A stretch of 48,336 nt of DNA, from NCBI RefSeq assembly GCF_020819595.1, contig NZ_JAJHNP010000037.1, positions 1-48,336 on the forward strand. Direction: 5' to 3'. Positions within the stretch are counted from its first letter, which is position 1; each line of letters begins with the position of its first letter. A program made the position numbers and the translations under genes. Positions 17,624 to 26,643 of the stretch are shown piece after piece. This DNA is from Streptomyces barringtoniae. GTDB taxonomy: Bacteria; Actinomycetota; Actinomycetes; Streptomycetales; Streptomycetaceae. Under the pieces are notes generated by a model. It had not been told where the DNA came from. It did not search any database and was given only the letters and a program-made list of their open reading frames with translations.

Positions 17624-18462
17624 TCAGTGGCGGGTGACGGTGAAGCCGGTGCTGTTAAAGGCGCTGGTCCACACGTCTCGGTCAAACCACTTGGTGATGT
17701 CGGGCTGCATCTGTGTGAGGGTGCGCATGCGGGCCTCCCAGTCGTGGCCGGTGGGGCCGCGGCTGCCGTGGCATCCCTCGCAACCGTCCTCTCCGTGGAT
17801 GTGGCCGGCCATCCATGCGTTGACAGCAACGTTGATGATGACGGCGTACAGGTCGCCGCCGGTTTGGGCCAGGGCGTCCGGCACGCCCGCCAGGATCAGG
17901 GCCGGCTCGGGGTTGCCCTGGGGTGGCAGGGGAGCTTGCCCGACCTCTTCGTCGGCCCCGTCTTCAATTCCCGCACGCTCTGGGTGAGGCTGTCGGCGAG
18001 TGCGGAGGCGTCGAAGTACCTCCAGGCTGATCGCACGTGGATGCGGAGCTGGTTGGCCACCGCCTGGACGTTCTGTTCGATGGTGTCCTCCACCGTGGCC
18101 GGCGTGAGGGTCACATCTCGGCCGGCCAGTTCGGTGAGGGTCTGCGCGACGGCTTCTTTGAACGCTTTGGTGTTCCGCACGACCGCATCGTAGGGGTGGG
18201 GCTTGCCCGGGATGAGGGGAAGTGGTGCGCAGCCGGGCGTTGGGGCGGTTCAGGGCGATGGTGCCAGGGATGCCGGGAAGACGGCGCCCGGTCCGAAGCG
18301 GGCGCGGGCAGCGTCGGCCGGGTCTGTACGGTCATTGGCTGGACAGACCCCGACCACGCGGTAGCGGTAGCTCAGCGCGTCGTCTACCTCGTCACGGGCG
18401 AGTACCCGGATGAAATGCCCGCCGGGCCGGCCCCCCTGGTGGGACGGCGTAGGCCGTCCCAC
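17624..18462 (-). pseudogene. Hypothetical protein broken by at least three frameshifts
   Basis: Successive minus-strand frames read as one protein: GHFIRVLARDEVDDALSYRY, then PGIPGTIALNRPNARLRTT, then KPHPYDAVVRNTKAFKEAV and QNVQAVANQLRIHVRSAWRY, then DEEVGQAPLPPQGNPEPA to GHIHGEDGCEGCHGSRGP and the end FTVTRH. Frame changes lie near 18270, 18215 and 17965. The last part has a C-x2-C-type cluster. I do not recognise the family. Each segment has clear coding character, so either the gene is decayed or this stretch contains indel errors. Confidence 0.6.
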
Positions 18463-18467
18463 CAGGG
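18434..18467 (-). terminator. Perfect 15-bp stem terminator after the PAS/SpoIIE phosphatase
   Basis: CCCTGGTGGGACGGC (18434-18448) pairs perfectly with GCCGTCCCACCAGGG (18453-18467) around the 4-nt loop GTAG. The stem starts two bases after the phosphatase stop codon (18470-18472) on the minus strand. It is the strongest hairpin noticed in the window; there is no T-run, as is common in Streptomyces. Confidence 0.75.
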
Positions 18468-18469
18468 CT

Positions 18470-19726
18470 CTACAGACGGACTACGATCAAGGCGATGTCG
18501 TCGCGCCCGCCGCTGGCCACGCCGAGGCGGGCGAGCAGAGCGTCGGCCAGGCGTTCGGGGCCGAGGCGGGCATGGCGGGTGAGGGCGTCGGTGAGCCGGT
18601 CAAGGCCAGCGTCGATGTCCTCGCCGCGGCGTTCGATGAGCCCGTCGGTGTAGAGCACGAGGGTGTCGCCGGGGGTGTAGGGCATGGCCGCCTGGGGGCG
18701 GGGAACGTGGGTGGGGCGGACCCCCAGCGGTGGATCGGTGGCCTGGTCGAGAAGGTCGAAGGTGCCGTCGGTGTGGACGAGGACCGGTGGGGGGTGGCCG
18801 GCATTGCTGTAGGTGATGTGTCGGCGGTGGGTGTTGATGACGGCTTTGACCGCGGTGGTGGCCAGTGCTCCAGGCACCGAGCGCGCGTACAGGCCCAGGA
18901 CTCCCATCGCCGGGGCGGGCTCACGAAGCGCCCGGATGGCGGCGGACAGCGCGCTGCGGAGCATGCCCATGACGGCGGCGGCGTCCAGGCCGTGGCCGAC
19001 GACGTCGCCGACCGCGACGGCGAACAACCCGTCATCGGGCAGGTCCACCACGTCGTACCAGTCACCGCAGATGTTCAGCGACCCGGCGGCGGGCAGGTAG
19101 CGCACCGCGATGTCCTGGTGCCGGGCCAGGTCCGGCGACTGGAGCATGGCCTCCTGAAGAGTGACGGCGACCTGGCGCTCCCGGGCGTGGGCCTGGCGCA
19201 GTTCCTCGTTCAGCCGCTGCAGGTCGCGGGCCCGCCCGTACAGCTCGGCCTCCATCGCCTCCCGCTCGCTCAGGGCCCCTGCCGTCTTTGGGCGGGCGGG
19301 GTGGGAGAGCACGAACTCGGTGACATCTTCCACGCGGTGGATGATCCACGCCACCTGCCCGTCCGGGCCGAGCACGGGGGTGCTGATGGGCGACCACCAC
19401 CGCTCCTCGAACCCACCCGGCCGGCCCGGCACGGGGATGTCGTACTTCTGCACCGCCAGGGAGTCCGGCTCCCGGGTGTGCAGGACCCGGTGGAAGGAGG
19501 CGCTCAGATTCCGTACCCCCTCAGCGTCGGGGTCGGCGGGGTTCTCGGGGAAGGCGTCGAAGAAGTACCGCCCGAGCAGCTCCTCCCGCGCCCGGCCGGT
19601 CGCCGCCAGATACGCCTGGTTGACATCGGCGATCACCAGGTCGGGGGCCAGCACCACGTACGGACTCGGGGTCGCGGCGAACAGTGCCTGGTAGTCGATC
19701 TGGGGTGTCGTCACACGCGCTCCCAT
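18470..19726 (-). CDS. PAS-domain PP2C/SpoIIE protein phosphatase (RsbU/RsbP-like)
   Basis: ATG 19726 is preceded by AAGGA at five bases and gives 418 residues. A PAS domain occupies residues ~10-135 (YQALFAATPSPYVVLAPDL, the PYV-L-x-P-D-x-x-I pattern). A short helical linker follows (ELYGRARDLQRLNEELRQAH), then a SpoIIE/PP2C catalytic domain (~195-418). Metal-binding aspartates appear in GDWYDVV, AVGDVVGHG, LVLYTDGLIERR and GRDDIALIVV. Such enzymes dephosphorylate anti-anti-sigma factors to release SigB-type sigma factors from RsbW-like kinases. An RsbW-like ATPase and a SigB-type sigma relic are elsewhere in the window, but neither is adjacent. Confidence 0.9.
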   Translation of the reverse strand: MGARVTTPQIDYQALFAATPSPYVVLAPDLVIADVNQAYLAATGRAREELLGRYFFDAFPENPADPDAEGVRNLSASFHRVLHTREPDSLAVQKYDIPVPGRPGGFEERWWSPISTPVLGPDGQVAWIIHRVEDVTEFVLSHPARPKTAGALSEREAMEAELYGRARDLQRLNEELRQAHARERQVAVTLQEAMLQSPDLARHQDIAVRYLPAAGSLNICGDWYDVVDLPDDGLFAVAVGDVVGHGLDAAAVMGMLRSALSAAIRALREPAPAMGVLGLYARSVPGALATTAVKAVINTHRRHITYSNAGHPPPVLVHTDGTFDLLDQATDPPLGVRPTHVPRPQAAMPYTPGDTLVLYTDGLIERRGEDIDAGLDRLTDALTRHARLGPERLADALLARLGVASGGRDDIALIVVRL

Positions 19727-19998
19727 CGCGGTCCTTGCGGCCGCCACCGCTCCACGCTTCGCTCCACTATGCGTCCTGCCAGGACCGCCGCCCGGCCAGC
19801 TCACGCTGCGGGAGTGTCGCCGAAACGCTGGTCATCGGCCCCCGGGGCTGGCCAATGGAACCGTGGTTGGCGCTGATATTGATCACGGTCGGTTAGCGCA
19901 GGGGCGATCTGCTTCCCCGCAGACAATGGATGCAGCGGGTTTCCGGAGTTTCCAGCCGGTCTTCCCGGCACGGCAGCGTCGAAGGGGCAAGGCTTATC

Positions 19999-20352
19999 GT
20001 GGACCGGCAGGCCGGAGGATGGGACTTCCTCACCAACCATGCGCGTGTGCTGCTGGCCATCGCGCACGATCCCACCACGCGTATCCGTGACATCGCCGCG
20101 GCCTGCCACATCACCGAACGCACCGCCTAGAGCATCGTCGGCGACCTCGAACAGGCCGGTTACCTCAGCCGGGAGTGAGACGGACGGCGCACGCGCTACA
20201 CCCTCCATCTGGACGGGAGGCTGCGTCATCCGGCGGAGGCCCACATGCCCGTCAGGGCCCTGCTGGAGCTGTTCACCAGCCGCGAGCACGAGGATCTTCC
20301 CCGGCGGGCGAGTGAGGGCCGGGGCAGCACGCACGGTGATTCTCATCAATGA
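19999..20352 (+). pseudogene. Winged-helix transcriptional regulator with two in-frame stops
   Basis: From the GTG at 19999 the frame reads GGWDFLTNHARVLLAIAHDP, RIRDIAAACHITERTA, TAG (20128-20130), SIVGDLEQAGYLSRE, TGA (20176-20178), DGRRTRYTLHLDG, LRHPAEAHMPVRALLELF and ends at TGA 20352. This is a complete small MarR/ArsR-like winged helix of the kind common in Streptomyces. Both stops fit single transitions from the expected codons (CAG to TAG, CGA to TGA). No frameshift is needed. It is a recently inactivated gene next to an IS110 element. Confidence 0.72.
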
Positions 20353-20398
20353 TTCCCAATGTGGTTTGTCAAGCCTGATGTGACGCCTGGTGAGTTGG

Positions 20399-21604
20399 CT
20401 ATGCCGCTGCGTGGTCGGGCCGAGGTGGCTTGACGGTGAAGGTGCGTTGGTCGCGTATAAGCGCCCACAGCACGTCGAGGCGCCGCCGGGCGAGTGCGAG
20501 CACGGCCTGCTTGTGTGTCTTCCCTTCATCGCGTTTGCGCTGGTAGAAGGCCTGTGAGGTGGGGCAGCAGCGTGCGGCGACTTGGGCGGACAGGTAGAAG
20601 ACACGTAGGAGCCGACGGTGGTAGCGGCGGGGGCGGCGCATGTTGCCGCTGATCTTGCCGGAGTCCTTCGGGACCGGGGCCAGGCCGGCAACGCCGGCCA
20701 GGCGCCCTGCGCTGCCGAAGCAGGCGATGTCACCACCGGTGCAGGCGACCAACTCGGCGCCGAGCAGGCTGCCGATGCCGGGCATGCTCGTGATCACCTC
20801 AGCGTGCCGGTGCTTGCGGAACCGGGCCTCGATCTGCGCATCGATGCGGGCGATCTCCTGGTCCAGCTCGGCGACCGCTCGGGCCAGCGTGCATGCCACG
20901 ACCGCGGCTGTCTTCTCACCGGGGATCTGCGTGTGTTGCAGGTTCGCGGCTTCGATCGCTGCGGCCGCGACGGCGGACGCGTTGCGGACCTTGCGGTTGG
21001 CCAACCAGGCGGTGAGCCGTGACTGGCCCATGCGCCGTAGGCCGGCAGGGGTTTGGTAGCCGGCCAGGAGGACGAGCGCGGCTTTGGAGGTGTTGTAGTC
21101 GAAGGCACGCTCAAGAGCCGGAAAGTACTCCAGCAGCTGGGCGCGAAGCCGGTTGATGGCGCGGGTGCGGTCTGCGGACAGGTCGTAGCGGCGGGCGGTG
21201 AGGATCCGCAGGTCGACCGCGATCTCGTCCCATTCCTGCAGGGGCTGCAGGTCACGGCGCATGCGCGCCTGGTCAGCGATGACGAAGGCGTCCTTCGCGT
21301 CCGTCTTGCCATCTCCGCGGTAGGAACTCGACGCATGGTGCACGGTCCGGCCGGGAATGTAGATGACCTGCTGGCCGTGCGCCGTCAGCAGGGCGATCCA
21401 CAGCGCGGCCCCGCCGGCGTTCAGGTCCACCGCCCACGTCACAGGGGCACCGTCCGCGAGCGCAAGCACGTCGCCGAGGAGTTCCAGCAGCTCGGGCTCG
21501 TTGTTGGGCACCCGCCGCGACAGCAGCTTCGCCCCGCTCATGTCGATGACCGTGCAATGGTGCTCGGCCTTCCCCGCGTCCGTCCCCGCCCACAACTCAG
21601 CCAA
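20399..21604 (-). mobile_element. IS110-family transposase A
   Basis: The TTG at 21604 (LAELWAGTDAGKAEH) gives 401 residues, the normal family length; upstream extensions in the same frame are not transposase-like. The N-terminal RuvC-like DEDD domain shows D in GTDAGK and the GKTDAKDAFVIADQAR block. A coiled middle follows, and the C-terminal Tnp-20 domain has EVITSMPGIGSLLGAELVA and SAGRLAGVAGLAPVPKDSGK. The frame is intact and may be active. IS110 enzymes recombine DNA guided by a structured RNA from the element's noncoding end. The coding start faces the second IS110 gene across 325 bp. Confidence 0.9.
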
Positions 21605-21929
21605 CCTGGGCCTCCTCGCAGCTCGCGTCGATTGTGTTCCCGCAGACGACCACGCCGACGTGTCCCTACGAAGCGACTGCTCGCGCATCCCAATCAGCAA
21701 GCCGGACGCCTGTCGGCGTCGCCCCGAGGGCGGGAAAATCGGGTGCGGCTGTCCGGCTGACGTCGTGGCCACTTGGCGTGTCCGAGCCCGTCAATCAGCA
21801 GGACGCCGGGGTCCCGCTCGTCAGGCGCTCGGAAGTGTTGCTTCGAGCACGCGTATCAGACTCTTTCGCCTCCTGGGACCCCGCCGGACGGTCGTGCCCC
21901 GTTGGGACACATGAAGGGGAGGGCCGGCG
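21605..21929. other. Noncoding stretch between divergent IS110 transposases, bridge-RNA candidate
   Basis: The stretch is 325 bp without a supported gene and has clear inverted repeats: GACGCC (21705-21710) with GGCGTC (21715-21720), and AGCCGGA (21700-21706) with TCCGGCT (21752-21758). In IS110-group elements the end upstream of the transposase encodes the bridge RNA that pairs with target and donor DNA. Here the upstream ends of two elements meet, so one or two such RNAs could lie here. The element boundaries cannot be fixed from sequence alone. Confidence 0.45.
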
Positions 21930-23174
21930 GTGGACGTGGTCTATGAACGCTGCGCCGGGATCGATATCAGCAAGGCGGACGTGAAGGTGTGTATCCGGGT
22001 CCCGGGACGCGGGAAGGGGACCAGGCGCCGCGGGGAGGTGAGGACCTTCCCGGCCATGACGTCGGGGCTGCTGGCGATGCGGGACTGGCTGCTCGCCGAG
22101 GGCGTCACGGTGGTGGGGATGGAGGCCACCGGCTCGTACTGGAAGCCGGTGTTCTACCTGCTGGAGAACGACATGGAGTGCTGGCTGCTCAACGCCCGCC
22201 ACATGAAGGCAGTTCCAGGCCGCAAGACCGATGTGAAGGACTCGGAGTGGATCGCCAAGCTGGTCGAACACGGCCTGGTCCGTCCCTCGTTCGTGCCCCC
22301 GCGACCGATCCGGCAGCTGCGGGACCTGACCCGATACCGCACCGACGTGGTGCGCGAACGGGCCCGGGAGGCCCAGCGCCTGCAGAACCTGCTGGAGGAC
22401 TGCGGGATCAAACTGACCTCGGTGGTCTCCGACTTCCTCGGCGTCTCCGGGCGCCGGATGCTCAAGGCGCTGATCGACGGCGAGCGCGATCCGCGGGTGC
22501 TGGCCGAGCTGGCCGCGGCCAACCTGCGGACCCGGCGTGAGGTCCTGATCGAGGCGCTGACCGGCTACTTCACCGACCACCATGCATTCCTGGCCCAGAC
22601 GATGCTGGACCGGATCGACGAGGCCACCGCCATGGAACAGCGCCTCAACGCCCGCATCGAAGAACACATTCAGCCCTTCCAGCGGCAGGTCGAGCTACTG
22701 GCCACCATCCCCGGGGTGAGCGCGCACACCGCCGAGGTGATCCTCGCCGAGATCGGCGCGGATATCAGCCGCTTCCCCTCAGCCGGCCACCTCGCCTCCT
22801 GGGCAGGGGTGTGTCCGGGCAACTACGAGTCCGCGGGCAAGAACCCGTCGGGCCGCACCCGCCCCGGCGACCCGTGGCTCAAGGGCGTCCTCGGCCAAGC
22901 CGCGATCTCCGCCTGCCGCACCAAGGACACCTACCTCGCCGCCCGCTACCGACGCCTGGTCGGACGACGCGGCCGTCGACGGGCCCTGGTCGCCCTGCAG
23001 CACTCCATCCTGGTCTCGATCTGGCACATGTTCACCCGCGACATCGAGTACACCGACCTCGGCGGCGACTACTTCCTCGAACGCACCGGCAAGACCCGCG
23101 CCACCCGCCGCCTCGTCAGCCAGCTCAACCGCCTGGGCTACCAGGTCAACCTCCAGCCGGTGGAGGCCACGTGA
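21930..23174 (+). mobile_element. IS110-family transposase B
   Basis: The GTG at 21930 has GGGAGG seven bases upstream and yields 414 residues. The DEDD domain starts CAGIDISKADVKVC, has VGMEATGSYWKPVFY with the conserved Glu, and GRKTDVKDSEWIAKLVEHGL. The C-terminal Tnp-20 part has LLATIPGVSAHTAEVILAEI and FPSAGHLASWAGVCPGNYES. It is intact and clearly a different subgroup from the neighbouring transposase A, so this is not a simple inverted duplication. Both may be active elements inserted head to head. Confidence 0.92.
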
Positions 23175-23365
23175 ACGCTCCTGACCTGGGCAGACGGGGG
23201 ATTTTCGTATCAGTGGCCGTGTCGTCGCGGGGTCAGGGCGGCCAATCACTGAAAGCCACGATCTTCGGCATGAGCTTTTTGAGCCACACCCAGACCCCTG
23301 GGGTCTCCGCGATCCTACGAATGACCGGGACCGACCCCACGCGAACAAGGTAGGGAGTATTCCCA
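23175..23365 (+). promoter_or_regulatory. IS110 right flank and esterase promoter region with a perfect palindrome
   Basis: No gene is seen. AGACCCCTGGGGTCT at 23292-23306 is a perfect 15-bp palindrome 59 bp upstream of the esterase ATG, where an operator could lie. GGGAG eight bases before that ATG is the likely ribosome binding site. The outer end of IS110 element B must also lie in this stretch. Confidence 0.45.
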
Positions 23366-24334
23366 ATGGCTGCTCAGACCGCCTCAATCGTTCTTGAGCC
23401 CGAGGCACAGGAGCTCGCCGACGCGACCTCGCACCATCCGTTCCTGTACGAGCTGGATCCGACCGCAGCCCGCAAGGTCCTCGACGACCTCCAGGCCGCA
23501 CCGGTCGACAAGCTGCCGGTCGACGAGGAGTGGGTCACCGTACCGGCCACCGTGGGCGACGTACGGGTACGCATCGTCAAACCGCAGGGCGCCACCGGAA
23601 CGCTGCCCGTCGTGTTGTACATGCACGGCGGTGGCTGGGTACTGGGCAACGCCGGCACCCACGACCGCCTGGTGCGCGAGTTGGCGGTTGGCGCACGTGC
23701 GGCGGTGGCCTTCGTCGAGTACACGCCGTCACCTGAGGCCCACTACCCCGTGGCCATCGAGCAGGGCTACGCCACCGCGCAGTGGATCATCCGCGAGGGA
23801 GCGTCCAAGGGACTGGACGCACAGCGCATGGCGGTGGCCGGGGAATCGGTCGGCGGGAACATGACCGCTGCACTCGCCCTCATGGCCAAGGAACGCGGCG
23901 ACGTCAAGTTCGTACAGCAGTCCATGTACTACCCGGTCACGGACGCAGCCATGAACACTGGTTCCTACGACCAGTTCGCCACCGGCTACTACCTGAGCCG
24001 CAAGCTGATGGAGTGGTTCTGGGACGCCTACACGACCGACCCGAACCAGCGCGCGGAAATCACCGCGTCTCCCAACCACGCCACCACCGAGCAGCTCACC
24101 GGCCTGCCGCCCGCCCTGCTGATCGTCGACGAGGCCGACGTGCTGCGCGACGAAGGTGAGGCGTACGCCGCCAAGCTCCGAGCAGCCGGCGTGCCGGTGA
24201 CCACCGTGCGCTACGACGGCACGGTCCACGACTTCATGTTGCTCAACTCCCTCAGCCAGTCCAAAGCCGCCCGCGGAGCCATCGACCAGGCCACCCTGTT
24301 CCTGCGCAACGCCCTCGGAACCGGCCAAGCCTAA
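23366..24334 (+). CDS. Alpha/beta hydrolase of the hormone-sensitive-lipase (acetyl esterase) family
   Basis: The 322-residue protein has all HSL-family marks: the oxyanion-hole motif HGGGW (in VVLYMHGGGWVLGNAG), the nucleophile elbow GESVGGN, the acidic residue in LLIVDEADVLRDEGE and the histidine in GTVHDFML. It has no signal peptide, so it acts in the cytoplasm, probably on short-chain esters or related lactones. ATG 23366 has a good GGGAG site. It stands alone between an IS110 element and a decayed regulator, which may once have controlled it. The substrate cannot be predicted. Confidence 0.9.
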   Translation: MAAQTASIVLEPEAQELADATSHHPFLYELDPTAARKVLDDLQAAPVDKLPVDEEWVTVPATVGDVRVRIVKPQGATGTLPVVLYMHGGGWVLGNAGTHDRLVRELAVGARAAVAFVEYTPSPEAHYPVAIEQGYATAQWIIREGASKGLDAQRMAVAGESVGGNMTAALALMAKERGDVKFVQQSMYYPVTDAAMNTGSYDQFATGYYLSRKLMEWFWDAYTTDPNQRAEITASPNHATTEQLTGLPPALLIVDEADVLRDEGEAYAAKLRAAGVPVTTVRYDGTVHDFMLLNSLSQSKAARGAIDQATLFLRNALGTGQA

Positions 24335-24354
24335 GGTCTGCGACCACGGAAGCT

Positions 24355-24640
24355 TTACTCCTGAACTGCATGGTGGAATACGGCCGCGGCGACCGCGCCC
24401 GCCAGATGCAAGCGCCGCTCCGTCCAGTCCAGGCACGTGCGTACCTGTGGTGCCGTTTCCTGGGTGATACCCGTGTCCGTGAGTCATGCGGCGCCCGAGG
24501 GAGTAAGGGCCGGGCCGAACTTCCGCTCCGAAAAGCCCTGTTCGTTCATCGCATCGGTGATCGCCACGGACTAGGAGCCGCCGAGGTGGTCGTAGCAGAT
24601 GCGGGCGAAGGCCACGGCACGGTGCTGGCGGCTCCTCGGC
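24355..24640 (-). pseudogene. ArsR-type winged-helix regulator, C-terminal relic with two in-frame stops
   Basis: One frame reads SRQHRAVAFARICYDHLGGS, TAG (24571-24573), SVAITDAMNEQGFSERKFGP, ALTPSGAA, TGA (24484-24486), LTDTGITQ, then RTCLDWTERRLHLAGAVAAA and stops at 24355. The block C-Y-D-H-L-x-G...V-x-x-T-D-A-M and the C-L-D-W-T-E-R-R-x-H-L-A-G signature are characteristic of a Streptomyces ArsR-like group. The second stop fits TGG to TGA. The DNA-binding N-terminal half is not recognisable upstream. It ends 21 bp from the convergent esterase gene. Confidence 0.68.
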
Positions 24641-25214
24641 ATCCAACCGAACGGCAGGCAGAGCCGCGGCCGAAAGATGTTGGACAGCTTGGAGTGATGT
24701 TCCGAACTTGATCGCCCAGACGAGTAGTCGTCGGACGTGAACACAGCCTTCGGCCGGGGCGCGAGCCCGATTCCGCGACCGTGCAGGTCACCGACCGCTA
24801 CGGCACCGCCCGCGCCGGCTTGTAGGCGCATGAGACGGTCCGCCACGGGATCGCCGAAGGCTGTTGGGTCGCCGGTGGGGAGTCTGTTCCGGCAAGCCCT
24901 GAGTGAGCCTATTCCAACCTCAGGTTCCGCTGACTGAGGGCTATGACGGGCTACCTCCGAGCGGTCGTGAGGCAGCACCGGCGCCCAGCCCATCTATATA
25001 GGACAGAAACTGACAGAAACTGACCTAGATCCCGCCGGGGATTCTTGGAAACTAAACGACCGGTGTTGCTCCTCGCCTCACTTGATCCAGTTCTCAACGA
25101 CTGGGGAGAGTTGGCAGGTATCACGCCGGCGACAAGCCGGTGCCGCGAGGCCGGTCAGGTGCAGCCCGTGCTCGCGGCCCTGCTCAAGGCTGTACGAGGC
25201 TCTTCCGGGCGGAC
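24641..25214. other. Stretch without supported gene
   Basis: No frame has convincing coding sense. The part next to 24640 may hold decayed remains of the regulator's N-terminal half. TGACAGAAAC is repeated in tandem with a short spacer near 25010-25024. Confidence 0.35.
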
Positions 25215-25733
25215 TTACGCCTCTTCTGCGGGGATGGCCGGCCGTGCCGCGTAACGGGTGCGCATCGCGTCGCTGGCTGCGGGGCCTGCGGTGAAGACGT
25301 AGGCGGCGCTGTCGTCGAGTCGGCGGCCGGTTTTGGCGTCGACGACGACGGGCTCGACTTCCTCGCCGGTGTGCGCGTCGACGAGGATCATGCTGCGCTT
25401 CGTCGGCGTGAGGCGGGAGTTGCCCCACGCGGCGAGGGCGACGATCACCGGGCGCAGGGAGCGCCCGAGTTCGGTCAGGACGTACTCGTGCCGGACGGGG
25501 CTGGTCTGGTAGGGCCGGCGCTCCAGAAGACCGTCGGCGACCAGGGTCTTCAGCCGGGTGGTGAGCATGCTGGAGGAGATGCCCAGGCTCTCCTGGAACT
25601 GGTCGAAGCGGGTGTAGCCGTCGAAGGCGTCGTGGAGGATCAGCAGTGTCCACCACTCGCCGACGTGTTCCACCGTCGTGGACAGCGGGCACTCCCGGTC
25701 CTCCAGCCTGATCCGGCTCGCCACGGCGACCAT
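25215..25733 (-). CDS. HxlR-family transcriptional regulator
   Basis: A 172-residue winged-helix protein with HxlR marks: RECPLSTTVEHVGEWWTLLI, a helix-turn-helix with FDGYTRFDQFQESLGISSSM, LTTRLKTLVADGLLERRPY and the wing VRHEYVLTELGRSL. The C-terminal extension (VEPVVVDAKTGRRLDD) is usual for longer members. The ATG at 25733 follows GAGGGG with no gap, so the in-frame GTG at 25724 is better spaced. The gene is divergent from the SDR operon, with a 39-bp dyad between them, which strongly suggests it controls that operon. HxlR proteins often respond to aldehydes, quinones or other reactive compounds. Confidence 0.88.
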   Translation of the reverse strand: MVAVASRIRLEDRECPLSTTVEHVGEWWTLLILHDAFDGYTRFDQFQESLGISSSMLTTRLKTLVADGLLERRPYQTSPVRHEYVLTELGRSLRPVIVALAAWGNSRLTPTKRSMILVDAHTGEEVEPVVVDAKTGRRLDDSAAYVFTAGPAASDAMRTRYAARPAIPAEEA

Positions 25734-25743
25734 CCCCTCAGTT

Positions 25744-25782
25744 ACTGCTAATGTCGAAGTTAGTAGCTTCTATTTTAGCAGT
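25744..25782. promoter_or_regulatory. 39-bp two-layer dyad between HxlR and SDR genes
   Basis: ACTGCTAA (25744-25751) and TTAGCAGT (25775-25782) are perfect inverted arms. Inside them GAAGTTAGTAGCTTC (25756-25770) is a near-perfect palindrome with one mismatched pair. Both layers share the same centre, base 25763. The element begins 11 bp upstream of the HxlR start and ends 51 bp upstream of the SDR ATG, so it is the probable HxlR operator over both promoters. Confidence 0.75.
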
Positions 25783-25832
25783 CTGGAAGGGAGCGGCGCC
25801 TCGTATACCCGCGCCCGGGAACGGAGCACAAC

Positions 25833-26618
25833 GTGACCACACCCATCAGCGAATCCCTCAAAGGACGACGCGCTCTGGTCACCGGCGGCACCAAGGGCAC
25901 CGGAGCCGCGATCGCCCGACGGCTCGCCGAGGCCGGCGCGACCGTGCTGGTCACCGCCCGCAGCCGCCCCGACGACGTCGAGGAGAAGACGTTCATCACC
26001 GCCGACCTGTCCACCGCCCAGGGCGCCGCCCACGTCGCCTCCGAGGTGGACGCCCGCATGGGAGGCGTCGACATCCTGGTCAACAACCTCGGCGGCTCCG
26101 AGGCACCAGCAGGAGGATTCGCCGCGCTCGGCGAGGACGACTGGGCAAGGGAGCTGAACACGAACCTGCTGGCCGCCGTCCGCCTGGACCGCGCACTCCT
26201 CCCGCACATGATCGCCACGGGCAAAGGCGCGGTCGTGCACGTCACCTCGATCCAGCGCCGCATGCCGCTGTGGAACGGCACCCTGGCCTACGCCGCCGCC
26301 AAGGCCGCCCTGACCACCTACAGCAAGGGCCTGGCCAACCAGGTCGCCCCGCACGGCGTCTGCGTCAACACCATCTCGCCCGGCTTCGTCCAGACCTCGG
26401 CCGCCGACAACCTCGTCACCCGGATCGCCCACGACGCCGGCATCAGCCAGGAAGCGGCGCTGGGCCGGCTCATGGACTCCCTGGGAGGCATCCCGCTCGG
26501 CCGTCCCAACCGGCCCGAGGAGGTCGCCGAACTCGTCGCCTTCCTCGTCTCCGACCGCGCCTCGGCCATCGTCGGCGCCGAACACGTCATCGACGGCGGC
26601 ACCACCCCCACCGTCTGA
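25833..26618 (+). CDS. Short-chain dehydrogenase/reductase
   Basis: The 261-residue protein is a classical SDR. The cofactor motif T-G-x3-G-x-G is in LVTGGTKGTGAAIARRLAE, the stabilising NNLGG follows, and the active site has Ser in HVTSIQRR and the Y-x3-K of LAYAAAKAALTT. The C-terminus ends with IVGAEHVIDGG. It probably uses NAD(P)H on a small carbonyl or alcohol. It is followed after 25 bp by a SnoaL/NTF2-like gene, probably co-transcribed, and preceded by the divergent HxlR regulator. Confidence 0.92.
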   Translation: MTTPISESLKGRRALVTGGTKGTGAAIARRLAEAGATVLVTARSRPDDVEEKTFITADLSTAQGAAHVASEVDARMGGVDILVNNLGGSEAPAGGFAALGEDDWARELNTNLLAAVRLDRALLPHMIATGKGAVVHVTSIQRRMPLWNGTLAYAAAKAALTTYSKGLANQVAPHGVCVNTISPGFVQTSAADNLVTRIAHDAGISQEAALGRLMDSLGGIPLGRPNRPEEVAELVAFLVSDRASAIVGAEHVIDGGTTPTV

Positions 26619-26643
26619 ACCCCCCACCACCATCAGGAGCGTC

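Noticed and set aside
18410..19876. 488-residue plus-strand frame opposite the SpoIIE phosphatase
   Set aside because: The minus strand has unmistakable PAS and PP2C motifs; the plus frame has none.
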